NCBI RefSeq assembly: GCF_022376295.1 | Contig: NZ_CP060140.1 | Location: 186,001 to 250,000 of the forward strand | Source of the DNA: Nodularia sphaerocarpa UHCC 0038 | GTDB taxonomy: Bacteria > Cyanobacteriota > Cyanobacteriia > Cyanobacteriales > Nostocaceae | DNA length: 64,000 nt | Direction: 5' to 3' | In this document: positions 26,890 to 35,637 of the stretch, piece by piece | How positions within the stretch are numbered: position 1 is the first letter of the stretch | Layout: each line of letters opens with the position of its first letter | Notes under the pieces: model-generated | The model's input: only the letters and a program-made list of their open reading frames with translations | Database searches by the model: none | Told to the model about the DNA's origin: nothing | Made by a program: the position numbers and the translations under genes

Positions 26890-28313
26890 TTCAGCCAAGT
26901 CTGAATCTCATGAACTAACCAACCACACTCTTCTTCATTTAAGCGCCAATTTAAGCGAATGCGATGACGATCTGTACGGATAACTACTTGCCAGTCATTA
27001 ACCCGTGTCTGATAAAATCCATTAGATCGAGTTTCATTTTGTTGACATACATAAATAGAGCGAATATTTGCAATAAAGTCAGCGCTTGACTCAAATTTCC
27101 CAAACCAGGAGTTTTGAAATACAAAATTTTTCTCTTTGGCATCAAAACGAATATAACCACCATATTGATCTCTTTTAATCGAATTAACATTTCCATTTTG
27201 ATTGAAAAGTTTTTTGATTAAGGCTTCAATTTCTTTGTTAGTTGAATCATCTAGTACCTTCCATCTAAGTAGGGGAAATAATAACATAATAAAGGCGCTG
27301 ATTCCCAACAATTGAAATCCCCCCAGAAAAAACAAAAATACTGGTACTAGTATGAGCATTTTTTTGTATTCTATTGGTTCTTTATATCTATAAATCTCTA
27401 ATACTTCTGTAGACTTCTTAGTTACTACAAGAAAAGGTCTGACAAGGTGTATGAATGGATTATTTTTGGGGGATAATATCTGATTAGAACTAGATTGCGC
27501 TCTCTGAAAAAGTAACTCAAGAGCTTCATGAGCAGTTGTAAATCTTTTTTCTAAAGCTGGTTCAGTGAGTTTTTCAATCCAATTAACAAAATTGGCGCTC
27601 ACACTTGTGTAATCTGCAAATTGAATTCGCAAATTATTCTGAGGTAATTCACAAGGAGCTACACCTGTGATTAAATGAATTAAAGTAGCTCCCAAACCAT
27701 ATAAATCAGAAGCTGGTACAGCTCGTCCCCAAAACTGTTCCATTGGAGTATAGCCAACAGTACCCACTACAGTGAAGGTTAATCCCGTGACAGCCATTCG
27801 GTCTTGTACCGCACCAAAATCCACAAGATATATCTGTTTATCTTCACCTTGAATCAAGTTACTGGGTTTAATATCTCGATGGAGAACAGGAGGATTTAAT
27901 TGGTGCAGATAAATCAAAATACTTAAAATTTCTTTGGCAATTTCTTTGAGTTCTGGCTCACTAAATTTTGTGCCTTTTGCCAACAATTCTTGTAAAGTGG
28001 AACCAGGAATATAATCTTGTACCAAACCCCACCAACTCAGACCTGATCCTGGTTTCTGGTCAACTAAAAAGTAATCTCGATAGCGGGGTATTCTCTGGTG
28101 ATTGAGATTTTGTAATACTTGGGCTTCTCGCTCAAATAATTTCACGTCATCCCAGTTAAGTTCATTACTAAAAACCAAAAGTTTCAGAATAACTAACTCA
28201 TGATTTGCATTATTTAAATCTTCTGCTAGCCAGGTTTGACGACCAGCCATCGTATGACCTAACTGTTTTTGCAATTGATATCTTTCTTGCAAGATTTGCC
28301 CTGAGTTAAACAC
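26880..28313 (-). CDS. Membrane-anchored Ser/Thr protein kinase
   Basis: 477 residues. Kinase domain from about residue 10 to 270: degenerate Gly-loop LGHTMAGRQTW, catalytic loop HRDIKPSNLI, DFG in LVDFGAVQD, and APE-like GTVGYTPMEQFWG. Then two adjacent hydrophobic helices near residues 320-350 (MLILVPVFLFFLGG, ISAFIMLLFPLL) and a soluble C-terminal domain. This layout is common in Nostoc kinases. Target unknown. No evidence links it to nitrogen fixation except location. Confidence 0.9.
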   Translation of the reverse strand: MFNSGQILQERYQLQKQLGHTMAGRQTWLAEDLNNANHELVILKLLVFSNELNWDDVKLFEREAQVLQNLNHQRIPRYRDYFLVDQKPGSGLSWWGLVQDYIPGSTLQELLAKGTKFSEPELKEIAKEILSILIYLHQLNPPVLHRDIKPSNLIQGEDKQIYLVDFGAVQDRMAVTGLTFTVVGTVGYTPMEQFWGRAVPASDLYGLGATLIHLITGVAPCELPQNNLRIQFADYTSVSANFVNWIEKLTEPALEKRFTTAHEALELLFQRAQSSSNQILSPKNNPFIHLVRPFLVVTKKSTEVLEIYRYKEPIEYKKMLILVPVFLFFLGGFQLLGISAFIMLLFPLLRWKVLDDSTNKEIEALIKKLFNQNGNVNSIKRDQYGGYIRFDAKEKNFVFQNSWFGKFESSADFIANIRSIYVCQQNETRSNGFYQTRVNDWQVVIRTDRHRIRLNWRLNEEECGWLVHEIQTWLNHS

Positions 28314-28686
28314 AACATCACTCCTATTTTTATTTAAGGCTATGATTGCGCTAAATACTTTTATTTATGATAAATCGAGTTTATTGATAAATAAAAATAA
28401 ATTCTAGCGTATTGGTAATGACTCTGATGATATTCTATACTAAATTTAGCATTAATTGTAACATGGCATATTTAAAAGTGTGATTTTTCCAATAAAATGT
28501 AAAAATTAGTGATTTTTCATCCGAGTTTTTCATAAGAAATTGGTTTTTTATTACTAAAATTAATATGTGTTTGCAGAGGCGATCGCATACTATAGATTTA
28601 GCTTGATATGACCAACGCTGAACGATAGTGAACCCAAAACTCTAAAAAAAGCAATATGAAAACAATAAAATATTTTAACTGAAGCT
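28314..28686. other. Intergenic region between the kinase and hicA
   Basis: 373 bp, very AT-rich, with one GCGATCGC. It must hold the leftward kinase promoter and the rightward hicAB promoter. No gene, hairpin or repeat stands out. Confidence 0.4.
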
Positions 28687-28914
28687 ATGCCCAAGAAAAT
28701 TAGAGAATTGAAAAGCTTGTTGCTACAATCAGGTTTTAATTACCGGACTGGGAAAGGTAGCCATACTAATTGGTATCATCCCCTACTGCCTGGAAGAGTT
28801 ACTATATCAGGTAAGGATGGAAGTGATGCTAAGGCTTACCAGGAAAAAGACGTTAATAATGCACTTCAAAGGTTAGCAGAAATTAAAAATGCTCAGGAGG
28901 ACGAACTAAAATGA
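28687..28914 (+). CDS. hicA: HicA-family toxin
   Basis: 75 residues. HicA mRNA interferases have a double-stranded-RNA-binding fold with a catalytic His in a G-S-H motif; here GKGSHTNWYHP (residues 20-30), preceded by KIRELKSLLLQSGF. The ATG at 28687 is 4 bp-overlapped at its end by hicB, the usual toxin-first order. Predicted to cleave mRNA when HicB is lost. Confidence 0.87.
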   Translation: MPKKIRELKSLLLQSGFNYRTGKGSHTNWYHPLLPGRVTISGKDGSDAKAYQEKDVNNALQRLAEIKNAQEDELK

Positions 28915-29135
28915 ATTATCACTACACAATAATTATTCAATGGTCTAATGAAGATGAGTGTTTTGTAGTCAGTCTTCCTGAATGGGGAGAGTTTTGTCAT
29001 ACTCACGGAGATACCTATGAAGAAGCTTGTAAAAATGCTCAAGAAGTTTTAGAAATGCTAATTGAGACAGCTTTGGAAAATGGTGAATCTCTACCAGAAC
29101 CGCAAACTCTAAAAAATTCATCACAAGTAGCATGA
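28911..29135 (+). CDS. hicB: HicB-family antitoxin
   Basis: 74 residues, HicB-like fold: MNYHYTIIIQWSNEDECFVVSLPEW followed by THGDTYEEACKNAQEVLEMLIETALENGE. It lacks a C-terminal DNA-binding helix-turn-helix or ribbon-helix-helix, so it is the short form. It overlaps hicA by 4 bp and is followed by a strong terminator. Confidence 0.87.
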   Translation: MNYHYTIIIQWSNEDECFVVSLPEWGEFCHTHGDTYEEACKNAQEVLEMLIETALENGESLPEPQTLKNSSQVA

Positions 29136-29141
29136 ATTTAG

Positions 29142-29174
29142 ATCCCCGATTTCTTGAAGAAGTCGGGGATTTTT
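29142..29174 (+). terminator. Terminator after hicAB
   Basis: Near-perfect 14-bp stem ATCCCCGATTTCTT / AAGAAGTCGGGGAT with a 1-base centre (effective tight loop), followed by TTTT. It lies 7 bp after the hicB stop. Confidence 0.8.
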
Positions 29175-29206
29175 GGGTTCGTAACTTCTTGAGAATTGCT
29201 ATATAA

Positions 29207-30058
29207 CTATTTGCTTTTAGGAATAACTTTTCTAATACCACTTTTACCAACAGCATCGCCTTGGTAACGAGGAATGACATGAATACTGGTGTGCATAATA
29301 TTTTGTCCCCCTTCTCGATTAATATTCATTCCTACATTAAAACCATCAGGTGCAAATTCTCTCTTGAGGATTTCTTGGACTTTATTTACCATAAACCAGC
29401 AAGCAGATTGTTCTTTGAATGGTAAATCAAAATAATTGCTTACATGACGTTTAGGAATAACTAAAGTATGTCCTTTACTGATCGGGTAGCCATCAAACAT
29501 AGCATAGGCGGTGGCTGATTCTGTTAATATTCGCAGATGTTTATGAGGATTACAGAATATACAATAATTAGTTGAATTTCGCTGCTGATTATAATGAACG
29601 TATTCATATACTTCCCGCATTTCATCTGAGTATAATGAATGAAAGGGAAGTTTAGCTAGACATTGATATGTAGGTTTTTTATGAACGTAATGTTCTCTAA
29701 ATCCTTCCCTCTTGATATCCCTTCTCACGGCATAATAAGCTTTTCCTCCTGGTTTTAATAGATGCGATATTTCCATAAGAATCTTAGCTTGTTCTTCAGG
29801 GAATAAAACGTTTAAAACATAAAAGCAAATTATTGTATCAAATTTGCCATGAGGATATTCGGGAAAATAATGAGGATCATAGCCTGTAATATCAAACCCT
29901 TTTTGGCTGAGGATTTTAACATCATTACCAAAGCCACAACCAAAATCTAGTATTTCACCTTTAAGCAGGTTTTGATTCAATAAAAACTGTGCCGGAAATG
30001 ATAAGTAAGTTCTTTCTATGGCGGTGAGATGGCTGAATATATTTTTTTGCTGTTTCAT
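29207..30058 (-). CDS. Methyltransferase-HIT domain fusion protein
   Basis: 283 residues. The N-terminal half (1-150) is a class I SAM methyltransferase with motif I LDFGCGFGNDV (residues 37-47) and FDTIICFYVLNVLF. The C-terminal half (about 160-283) is a HIT domain: zinc-type pair Cys166/Cys169, SKGHTLVIPKRH and GGQNIMHTSIHVIPRY. The HIT triad is His256-x-Ser258-x-His260, so the central histidine that forms the covalent nucleotidyl intermediate in most HIT proteins is a serine. The substrate is unknown. The two halves are in one clean frame. Confidence 0.85.
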   Translation of the reverse strand: MKQQKNIFSHLTAIERTYLSFPAQFLLNQNLLKGEILDFGCGFGNDVKILSQKGFDITGYDPHYFPEYPHGKFDTIICFYVLNVLFPEEQAKILMEISHLLKPGGKAYYAVRRDIKREGFREHYVHKKPTYQCLAKLPFHSLYSDEMREVYEYVHYNQQRNSTNYCIFCNPHKHLRILTESATAYAMFDGYPISKGHTLVIPKRHVSNYFDLPFKEQSACWFMVNKVQEILKREFAPDGFNVGMNINREGGQNIMHTSIHVIPRYQGDAVGKSGIRKVIPKSK

Positions 30059-30689
30059 GGAATTGTCAGATGCACGCTATCCTGTCTTAGCACAACTGAT
30101 ACTAAATCGCCTTAAGTAAATTCGCGGTTATCAATATGATTGAGTTCGTAGTAAGGGCTTTAGCCCTTTCTTCTCTACTATTTACACAAAATTCACCTCA
30201 TCACCTGATTAAGTTGGCGTTAGGCTTCTTGCATAGTGCGATCGCAACGTAATATCCTCAAACTCTGGGATTGTTTCTCTACAATACTTTCACGTTGTAA
30301 TGACAAGTTTAGTTTGCGTAATATCATCTTTGTTTAATCACGTTTACAACCTCGCGTCTCAAAGAGAGGACTAAAGTCCTTACTACAAACCTTTAATGAT
30401 TTATTTTATGGTGTTCTCTGAAGCAATTGGTGTAATATATGTGTTTAGAAAAGCCATTATCTATATTAATAAACGTATATGTACACACAGACAACAAAAG
30501 GGAAAATAAAATAAAGAAACTTGTTTTTTTCGCAGCTAAATAATAGAATAAGAATCGTAGCTGAGTATACAGATATATGAGTTGTCATCCTGTCTACCTC
30601 ATCTTGGCGCGGAAGTGAGTACAACTTAATATATTGCAAAATAACTTGCCTATTTCGCTGCAAAGTCTTACAGGTAATGTTTTTTGTGG
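30059..30689. other. Long intergenic region left of the nifP module
   Basis: No credible gene in this stretch. It carries the inverted-repeat element at 30144-30390 and otherwise AT-rich sequence. Confidence 0.4.
30144..30390. mobile_element. MITE-like element with about 24-bp imperfect terminal inverted repeats
   Basis: The left end GTTCGTAGTAAGGGCTTTAG matches the complement of the right end (ACTACAAAC at 30382-30390 and preceding bases) with a few differences. Each end contains its own small palindrome (AAGGGCTTTAGCCCTT; AGGACTAAAGTCCT). The 247-bp interior has no gene. The type is common between Nostoc genes. Confidence 0.6.
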
Positions 30690-30835
30690 TGAGTACAAAA
30701 ATGCTGCAACCCCTACCCGAAAAACACCAGAACCCCCTTGATTAAATACTAGCACCCCTACCCCAAGGGAAATTTTAAGTTGAGTTGAAATCAGGGTTTG
30801 AGATGGTTGAGTACAAGTGTAATTAATCCAATAAA
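30690..30835 (+). promoter_or_regulatory. nifP upstream activator module (shared with nifB)
   Basis: Contains GAGTAC at 30691, AACCCCTACCCGAAAAA, the 19-mer AATACTAGCACCCCTACCC at 30745-30763, AGGGTTTGAGAT, and a 29-bp box at 30807-30835 that is 27/29 identical to the nifB box. Order, spacing and orientation relative to the downstream gene match the nifB module. It ends about 90 bp before the nifP start. A CnfR-type activator site is inferred. Confidence 0.75.
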
Positions 30836-30924
30836 TCCAATCGGCGTTTAATGTACTGTCCAGTTGGGAGTCACCTGATATAAGCAGGAAAATAGCAGAT
30901 GGCTCTTGGAACCAAACACTACCA

Positions 30925-31692
30925 ATGCAACAGTCATTAAACAGTATCAAAAATCATCAGGCTGCAATCAAACCACGTTCTACAAATACATCGTTGCTGA
31001 AAAATCTGTTCTCTGGTGCTTTTTTGGAACCGTTATTGAGTGACTTTCAAATCATCTTTGAACGCGATCCAGCAGCACGTAATTGGCTAGAGGTGGTGTT
31101 TTGCTACCCAGGGTTACACGCTCTGTGTTTGCATCGTCTCGCTCACTGGTTACACTGTCGGGGTGTGGGTTTTATTCCCCGTCTGATTTCTCACTTGGCT
31201 CGATTTTTGACAGGAATTGAAATTCACCCTGGAGCGGAGATTGGTAAAGGTGTGTTTATTGACCACGGTATGGGTGTGGTGATTGGTGAAACTGCTATTG
31301 TGGGAAACTATACATTGATTTATCAGGGTGTTACTTTGGGTGGTACTGGTAAAGAAAGTGGTAAGCGTCATCCGACTGTGGGAAAAAACGTTGTGGTGGG
31401 TGCGGGTGCGAAAGTTTTGGGAAATATTCAAATTAGCGATCGCGTCCGCATTGGTGCGGGTTCGATTGTTTTGCGTGATGTTCCTCCAGATGCAACCGTC
31501 GTCGGGATTCCTGGTAGAATTGTCTCTCCCAAACAAAACACCAAGGTTCATCCCCTAGAACATGGTAAACTTCCCGATGAACAAGCGACTGTGATTAGTT
31601 CTTTACTCTCCCGCATCGAGAAACTAGAACAACAACTGCAAACCCTGAACGTTCAACCCCAGGAAAAAGAACAGCTGACAAAAAATCGTTAA
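30925..31692 (+). CDS. nifP: Serine O-acetyltransferase of the nif cluster (NifP/CysE)
   Basis: 255 residues. CysE family: N-terminal helical part (LSDFQIIFERDPAARNWLEV), then a left-handed beta-helix of hexapeptide repeats (IEIHPGAEIGKGVFIDHGMGVVIGETA, GGTGKESGKRHPTVGKNVVVGAGAKVLG) with catalytic His in DHGMG. The N-terminal 35 residues before LLKNLFSG are an extension. It makes O-acetylserine, boosting cysteine supply for Fe-S cluster synthesis. First gene of the second nif operon. Confidence 0.93.
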   Translation: MQQSLNSIKNHQAAIKPRSTNTSLLKNLFSGAFLEPLLSDFQIIFERDPAARNWLEVVFCYPGLHALCLHRLAHWLHCRGVGFIPRLISHLARFLTGIEIHPGAEIGKGVFIDHGMGVVIGETAIVGNYTLIYQGVTLGGTGKESGKRHPTVGKNVVVGAGAKVLGNIQISDRVRIGAGSIVLRDVPPDATVVGIPGRIVSPKQNTKVHPLEHGKLPDEQATVISSLLSRIEKLEQQLQTLNVQPQEKEQLTKNR

Positions 31693-31694
31693 CC

Positions 31695-31949
31695 ATGTTC
31701 CCACCAAATAGTTCCGACCCTCTTGGCTATCAGGTTTTGCAGATTCCCTTGTGCGATCGCTGGCAAATTTCCCAGCGTTTGCAAGAATTAATGATACCAT
31801 GCTGCTGTCACAGCGATGGTTCCCTACGAGTCAAAGTCAATAACCTCCTAGAAGCCATCCTCATCCGCAGCACCGTAATGCAATTTCTCGCCTCTCGCCA
31901 CGAACTAGTAGATTGGCTAGAACGCTGCTGGAATACAAAAAACTCCTAA
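31695..31949 (+). CDS. Asr1405/Asl0597-family small protein
   Basis: 84 residues. The ATG is 2 bp after the nifP stop. It resembles the small protein encoded at the same place in Anabaena PCC 7120 (Asr1405). It has a Cys-rich centre (IPCCCHSDGSLRVKV), suggesting metal or redox chemistry, and a helical C-terminus ending WLERCW. Function unknown. Conserved nif operon position suggests a role in nitrogen fixation. Confidence 0.8.
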   Translation: MFPPNSSDPLGYQVLQIPLCDRWQISQRLQELMIPCCCHSDGSLRVKVNNLLEAILIRSTVMQFLASRHELVDWLERCWNTKNS

Positions 31950-32036
31950 ACTCCCTCTCTGCGCCTCTGCGCCTCTGCGTGTTAGCGCAGCGGGGCGTAG
32001 CCCTACAAACACAATCAATAACTAGCAACTTCCATT

Positions 32037-32234
32037 ATGACCACCTGTAACAGCGAGAGAAAACTTCTCAATTTTTTGCATCAAGAACTCGAACTGACAA
32101 ATGCAGATATTGCTGTAGCCCAAAGACATCGTAAATTTGATAATGGACCCTTACCCATGCTCCTCTGGCAATATGGACTGGTCAACTTAGAGCAACTAGA
32201 GCAGATTCTAGATTGGCTAGATAACCATCATTAA
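32037..32234 (+). CDS. DUF2949 family protein
   Basis: 65 residues, mostly helical. Its core LLNFLHQELELTNADIAVAQRHRKFDNGPLPMLLWQYGLVNLEQLEQILDWL matches the cyanobacterial DUF2949 family. Such a gene also sits between nifP and nifV in Anabaena PCC 7120 (Asr1406). Function unknown. It is 87 bp after the Asr1405-like gene. Confidence 0.85.
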   Translation: MTTCNSERKLLNFLHQELELTNADIAVAQRHRKFDNGPLPMLLWQYGLVNLEQLEQILDWLDNHH

Positions 32235-32653
32235 AAATTTTCTCTTGAACTTTTAGTGCGTTAGCTTGCCTACATGACAACCAGCAAATGACTTGTAATT
32301 ATACGGCTAAAGCCCGATAATAATAGCTTTCTTGCCATATTTACTATTTTGCTGTATTGAGTATTAGCTAATAGTTACGTCAATTAGTCGCTATTATAAA
32401 AAACATGATTTAGCAATAGTAAAAGTAATTCTAAAATATACATATATTTGGTTCGCTTTCATACAGATATGATCTGGGAATTTAGCTATGATTTAATAAT
32501 CATGAAGATGAACTATTAAATCTGAGAGTTTATAGCATTTACCATTCATCATTCAGCATTTGTATTAGGCATTTACCATTACAGAATTTTCAGGTAAATA
32601 AGTTCCCAAAGCAGAAAACATATTAAGAATGATTCCTAGAAGGGATGTGTGAG
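32235..32653. other. Intergenic region upstream of nifV
   Basis: 419 bp with no gene. AT-rich; contains CATTTACCATTCATCATTCAGCATT-like degenerate repeats near 32540-32580. A separate nifV promoter is possible; no conserved module like that of nifB or nifP is present. Confidence 0.4.
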
Positions 32654-33784
32654 ATGAATGAAATCTTAATTAATGACACTACATTACGTGATGGTGAACA
32701 AGCGGCGGGTGTTGCATTTACCTTTGAAGAGAAAGTAGCGATCGCACAATTTCTGGATGCGATTGGCGTTCCCGAACTAGAAGTGGGAATACCCGCAATG
32801 GGCGAAGCCGAAACCCACGCCATTCTAGCAATTGCTGACTTGGGTTTGCAAGCAAGTCTCCTGGGTTGGAATCGGGCGGTGATTTCTGATATCAAAGCTT
32901 CCATCACCTGCGGACTAAAGCGAGTACATATCGCCATCCCCGTTTCTGGAATCCACATCGCCGCTAAATTTCATGGTCAATGGCGGGTAAGTTTGCAAAG
33001 ACTCAAAGACTGTATCAGCTTTGCGGTAGATCAAGGTCTTTGGGTAGCAGTAGGTGGCGAAGATTCTTCTAGAGCTGACCCCAATTTTCTGTTAGATGTA
33101 GCACTTAATGCTCAAGAATGGGGCGCATCGCGGTTTCGCTTCTGCGATACTGTGGGCGTTCTCGACCCCTTCAGCACCTACGCCAAAGTTAAACAGCTTG
33201 TTTCGGCTTTGTCCATTCCCCTAGAAATTCACACTCACAATGATTTTGGCTTGGCGACTGCTAACGCCTTAGCTGGTATCAAAGCGGGAGCCACATCTGT
33301 AAATACCACAGTGAACGGCGTAGGTGAAAGAGCGGGAAATGCAGCTTTAGAAGAAGTTGTCATGTCCATTAAACGCATCTATGGAATCAACTTGGGGATT
33401 GATACTCGCCGTTTATTGGAACTTTCCCAACTGGTAGCTTCAGCATCCAATTGTCATGTTCCACCTTGGAAAGCGATTGTGGGTGAAAATACCTTCGCTC
33501 ATGAATCGGGAATCCATGCTCACGGTGTACTGCAAAACCCCTTGACTTACGAACCATTTGCACCGGAAGAAGTCGGTTGTGAACGGCGTTTAGTCGTGGG
33601 TAAGCATTCTGGAAGACATTTAGTTACAAGCTTGCTACAGCAAAATGATATTTTCCTCAACCCAGAGGAAACCCAGTCTGTCTTGGATGCGGTTCGCCAG
33701 GAGTCGGTAAAGCAAAAACGCAATTTGACTGTTGAAGAACTTTTGAATTTGGTAAGAGAACAGAGGTACTCTCATGCAACCTGA
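32654..33784 (+). CDS. nifV: Homocitrate synthase NifV
   Basis: 376 residues from the ATG at 32654, where AGAAGGG sits about 10 bases upstream; an ATG three codons earlier (32645) has no room for an SD. LeuA-like TIM barrel with the metal-binding NDTTLRDGEQAAGV, LEIHTHNDFGLATAN and a C-terminal HESGIHAHG. It makes homocitrate, the organic ligand of FeMo-co. It overlaps nifZ by 11 bp. Confidence 0.95.
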   Translation: MNEILINDTTLRDGEQAAGVAFTFEEKVAIAQFLDAIGVPELEVGIPAMGEAETHAILAIADLGLQASLLGWNRAVISDIKASITCGLKRVHIAIPVSGIHIAAKFHGQWRVSLQRLKDCISFAVDQGLWVAVGGEDSSRADPNFLLDVALNAQEWGASRFRFCDTVGVLDPFSTYAKVKQLVSALSIPLEIHTHNDFGLATANALAGIKAGATSVNTTVNGVGERAGNAALEEVVMSIKRIYGINLGIDTRRLLELSQLVASASNCHVPPWKAIVGENTFAHESGIHAHGVLQNPLTYEPFAPEEVGCERRLVVGKHSGRHLVTSLLQQNDIFLNPEETQSVLDAVRQESVKQKRNLTVEELLNLVREQRYSHAT

Positions 33785-34040
33785 TGAATTAGAGCTAAAT
33801 TTACCGCCTGCTTTTGAAATTGGGCAAAAAGTCAGACTTCGCAAACTGATCAAAAATGATGGGACGTTTGCTGGTAGAGAAGTCGGTGAGGTTTTAGGGA
33901 ACAAAGGAGATATTGGCTACATAGCAAGTATAGGCACTTATTTACAAAATTCCTATATCTATGCGGTGCATTTTTTGGAAAAAGGGTTTGTTGTCGGTTG
34001 TCGGAAAAGAGAACTAGAAGCGGTTGAGGAGAATTCATGA
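33774..34040 (+). CDS. nifZ: NifZ
   Basis: 88 residues. NifZ family: FEIGQKVRLRKLIKNDGTF, GEVLGNKGDIGYIASIGTYLQN and IYAVHFLEKGFVVGCRKRELE. It helps the second P-cluster form in the MoFe protein. It overlaps nifV by 11 bp and nifT by 4 bp. Confidence 0.93.
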   Translation: MQPDELELNLPPAFEIGQKVRLRKLIKNDGTFAGREVGEVLGNKGDIGYIASIGTYLQNSYIYAVHFLEKGFVVGCRKRELEAVEENS

Positions 34041-34237
34041 AAGTAATGCTACGGATGAATGATGCGGGAACTTTGGTGGCTTATGTTGCTAAAAAAGACC
34101 TGGAAGAAGAAGTTGTTAAACAAACAGATAGTAACGATGGGGTAATTCTCACTTTAGCAAATGGCTGGGAATTAGAATTTAGTGCATTACCTGATGCGGC
34201 TAGTTTACCGCTAACTGTGGAAGCTAAACGCCTCTGA
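34037..34237 (+). CDS. nifT: NifT/FixU
   Basis: 66 residues. NifT/FixU family: MKVMLRMNDAGTLVAYVAKKDLEEEV and LTLANGWELEFSALPDAASLPLTVEAKRL. Function unsettled; nearly always with nifZ. It overlaps nifZ by 4 bp and is the last gene of the nifP operon. The repeat array follows at 34271. Confidence 0.93.
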   Translation: MKVMLRMNDAGTLVAYVAKKDLEEEVVKQTDSNDGVILTLANGWELEFSALPDAASLPLTVEAKRL

Positions 34238-34270
34238 TAAAAATAAATGTTTTAATCACATCTTGCACCT

Positions 34271-34593
34271 AGCCTTGGCGATTAGAAATCGCGGAACCAC
34301 ACAAACTAAGTCCACCTGCGCGGACTAAAGATAAAATCTAGGTTTTTAACCCGCGTAGGCGGTCACTGAGCTTGTCGAAGTAGCCTTGGCGATTAGAAAT
34401 CGCGGCTACACAAACTAAGTCCGCCTGCGCGGACTAAAGATAAAATTTAGGTTTTTAACCCGCGTAGGCGGGTTTTGCCTGTGTAGCTGTGACTTCCAGT
34501 CGCCTGGTACTTCTAAAGATAAAATCTAGGTTTTTAACCCGCGTAGGCGGGTTTTGCCTGTGTAGCTGTGACTTTCAGTCGCCTGGTACTTCT
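34271..34593. repeat. Array of three dispersed-repeat units downstream of nifT
   Basis: Copies at 34271-34362 and 34382-34514, and a partial copy at 34514-34593, share GGCGATTAGAAATCGCGG, CTGCGCGGACTAAAGATAAA and TTTTTAACCCGCGTAGGCGG. Each holds the hairpin AACCCGC/GCGGGTT. A related copy is at 45861-45951 and a fragment at 3020-3050. It fills the whole gap to the rbgA-like gene. Confidence 0.85.
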
Positions 34594-34616
34594 CAAAAAT
34601 TGCGGTGAATATTTAT

Positions 34617-35501
34617 CTACAAATGGGGTGGTAATTCTAGGGGTATAGTGCCTAATAAACCTTTACGAAAATCTGTTAATAGATGTCTGGCTGTGCGTTC
34701 GACATCGCCTTTGTAACGATGTTCGGCTAAGGCGTGTAAATAACTTTCTCCGGTGTACATTACGGGGTCAAGTTGGTAGCGGGTATATAAGGGTGATGGT
34801 GGTAATAAATGTGCGGCTGTCTCTTGCAGTTCGTTGAGTAAATCGATGAAGGCGGCTGCTACTAATTGATTATCATAAGATGCTTGACCAATGTCATCAC
34901 AAATTGCTAATTTAATCGCGGCTTCTTGATTTCCCATTCTCAATGGTATAATACCAGGAGAATCTAGTAATTCTAAGTGTTCGGAAATTCTCACCCAACG
35001 TAAGGAACGAGTTACCCCCGGACGGGCTGCACTTTCGACGACTCGCTTTCCTAGAAGACGGTTAATTAAGGCTGATTTACCAACGTTGGGAAAACCAATA
35101 ACTACCGCCCGGACTGGACGAGGTAACATTCCGCGATCGCTTCTTCTTTGATTTAGTTGTACTCCAGCTGCTTGGGCTGCTTTGGCGATCGCTGTTATAC
35201 CTTGACCTTGTTTCGCATTAGTGGAATAGGCGACTTCACCGTGACGCTTAAACCAATCTACCCACTGCGATCGCACTTGAGGGAAAATCATATCTAGTCG
35301 ATTCAATACCAATACCCGTGGTTTATCTCCCACCCATTCATCTATTTGAGGGTGATGTGTCGCCAAAGGGATTCGCCCGTCTCTTACTTCCAGTACCACA
35401 TCTACCCGCGTTAGCTGTTCTTTCAGCTTTTTTTCCGCTTTCGCAATGTGACCTGGATACCATTGGATCAGGTTTAATTTATAGTTTTGAGTTAAAGACA
35501 T
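34617..35501 (-). CDS. rbgA: Ribosome biogenesis GTPase YlqF/RbgA
   Basis: 294 residues, circularly permuted GTPase: G4-like LNRLDM (about residue 67) precedes G1 GFPNVGKSALINRLLG (about 135-150), then G3 DSPGII. N-terminal IQWYPGHIAKAEKKL is typical of the YlqF family. It acts in late assembly of the large ribosomal subunit. Short genes of the family are near 285 residues, so the length is normal. Confidence 0.92.
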   Translation of the reverse strand: MSLTQNYKLNLIQWYPGHIAKAEKKLKEQLTRVDVVLEVRDGRIPLATHHPQIDEWVGDKPRVLVLNRLDMIFPQVRSQWVDWFKRHGEVAYSTNAKQGQGITAIAKAAQAAGVQLNQRRSDRGMLPRPVRAVVIGFPNVGKSALINRLLGKRVVESAARPGVTRSLRWVRISEHLELLDSPGIIPLRMGNQEAAIKLAICDDIGQASYDNQLVAAAFIDLLNELQETAAHLLPPSPLYTRYQLDPVMYTGESYLHALAEHRYKGDVERTARHLLTDFRKGLLGTIPLELPPHL

Positions 35502-35637
35502 ATTTAATTAGTAATAACCACTAATTATAACATTTTTTGAAGAAGTAAACTAACCACAGAGGCGCAGTTCGCGCAGCGTCTCGTAGAGAGGACACAGAGA
35601 AATCAGGAAAGGAGAGGTTTATTGAGTGTTTGTTTAT

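Noticed and set aside
30466..30950. Minus-strand open frames upstream of nifP
   Set aside because: They lie over the nifP regulatory module, and the apparent product has no family resemblance.
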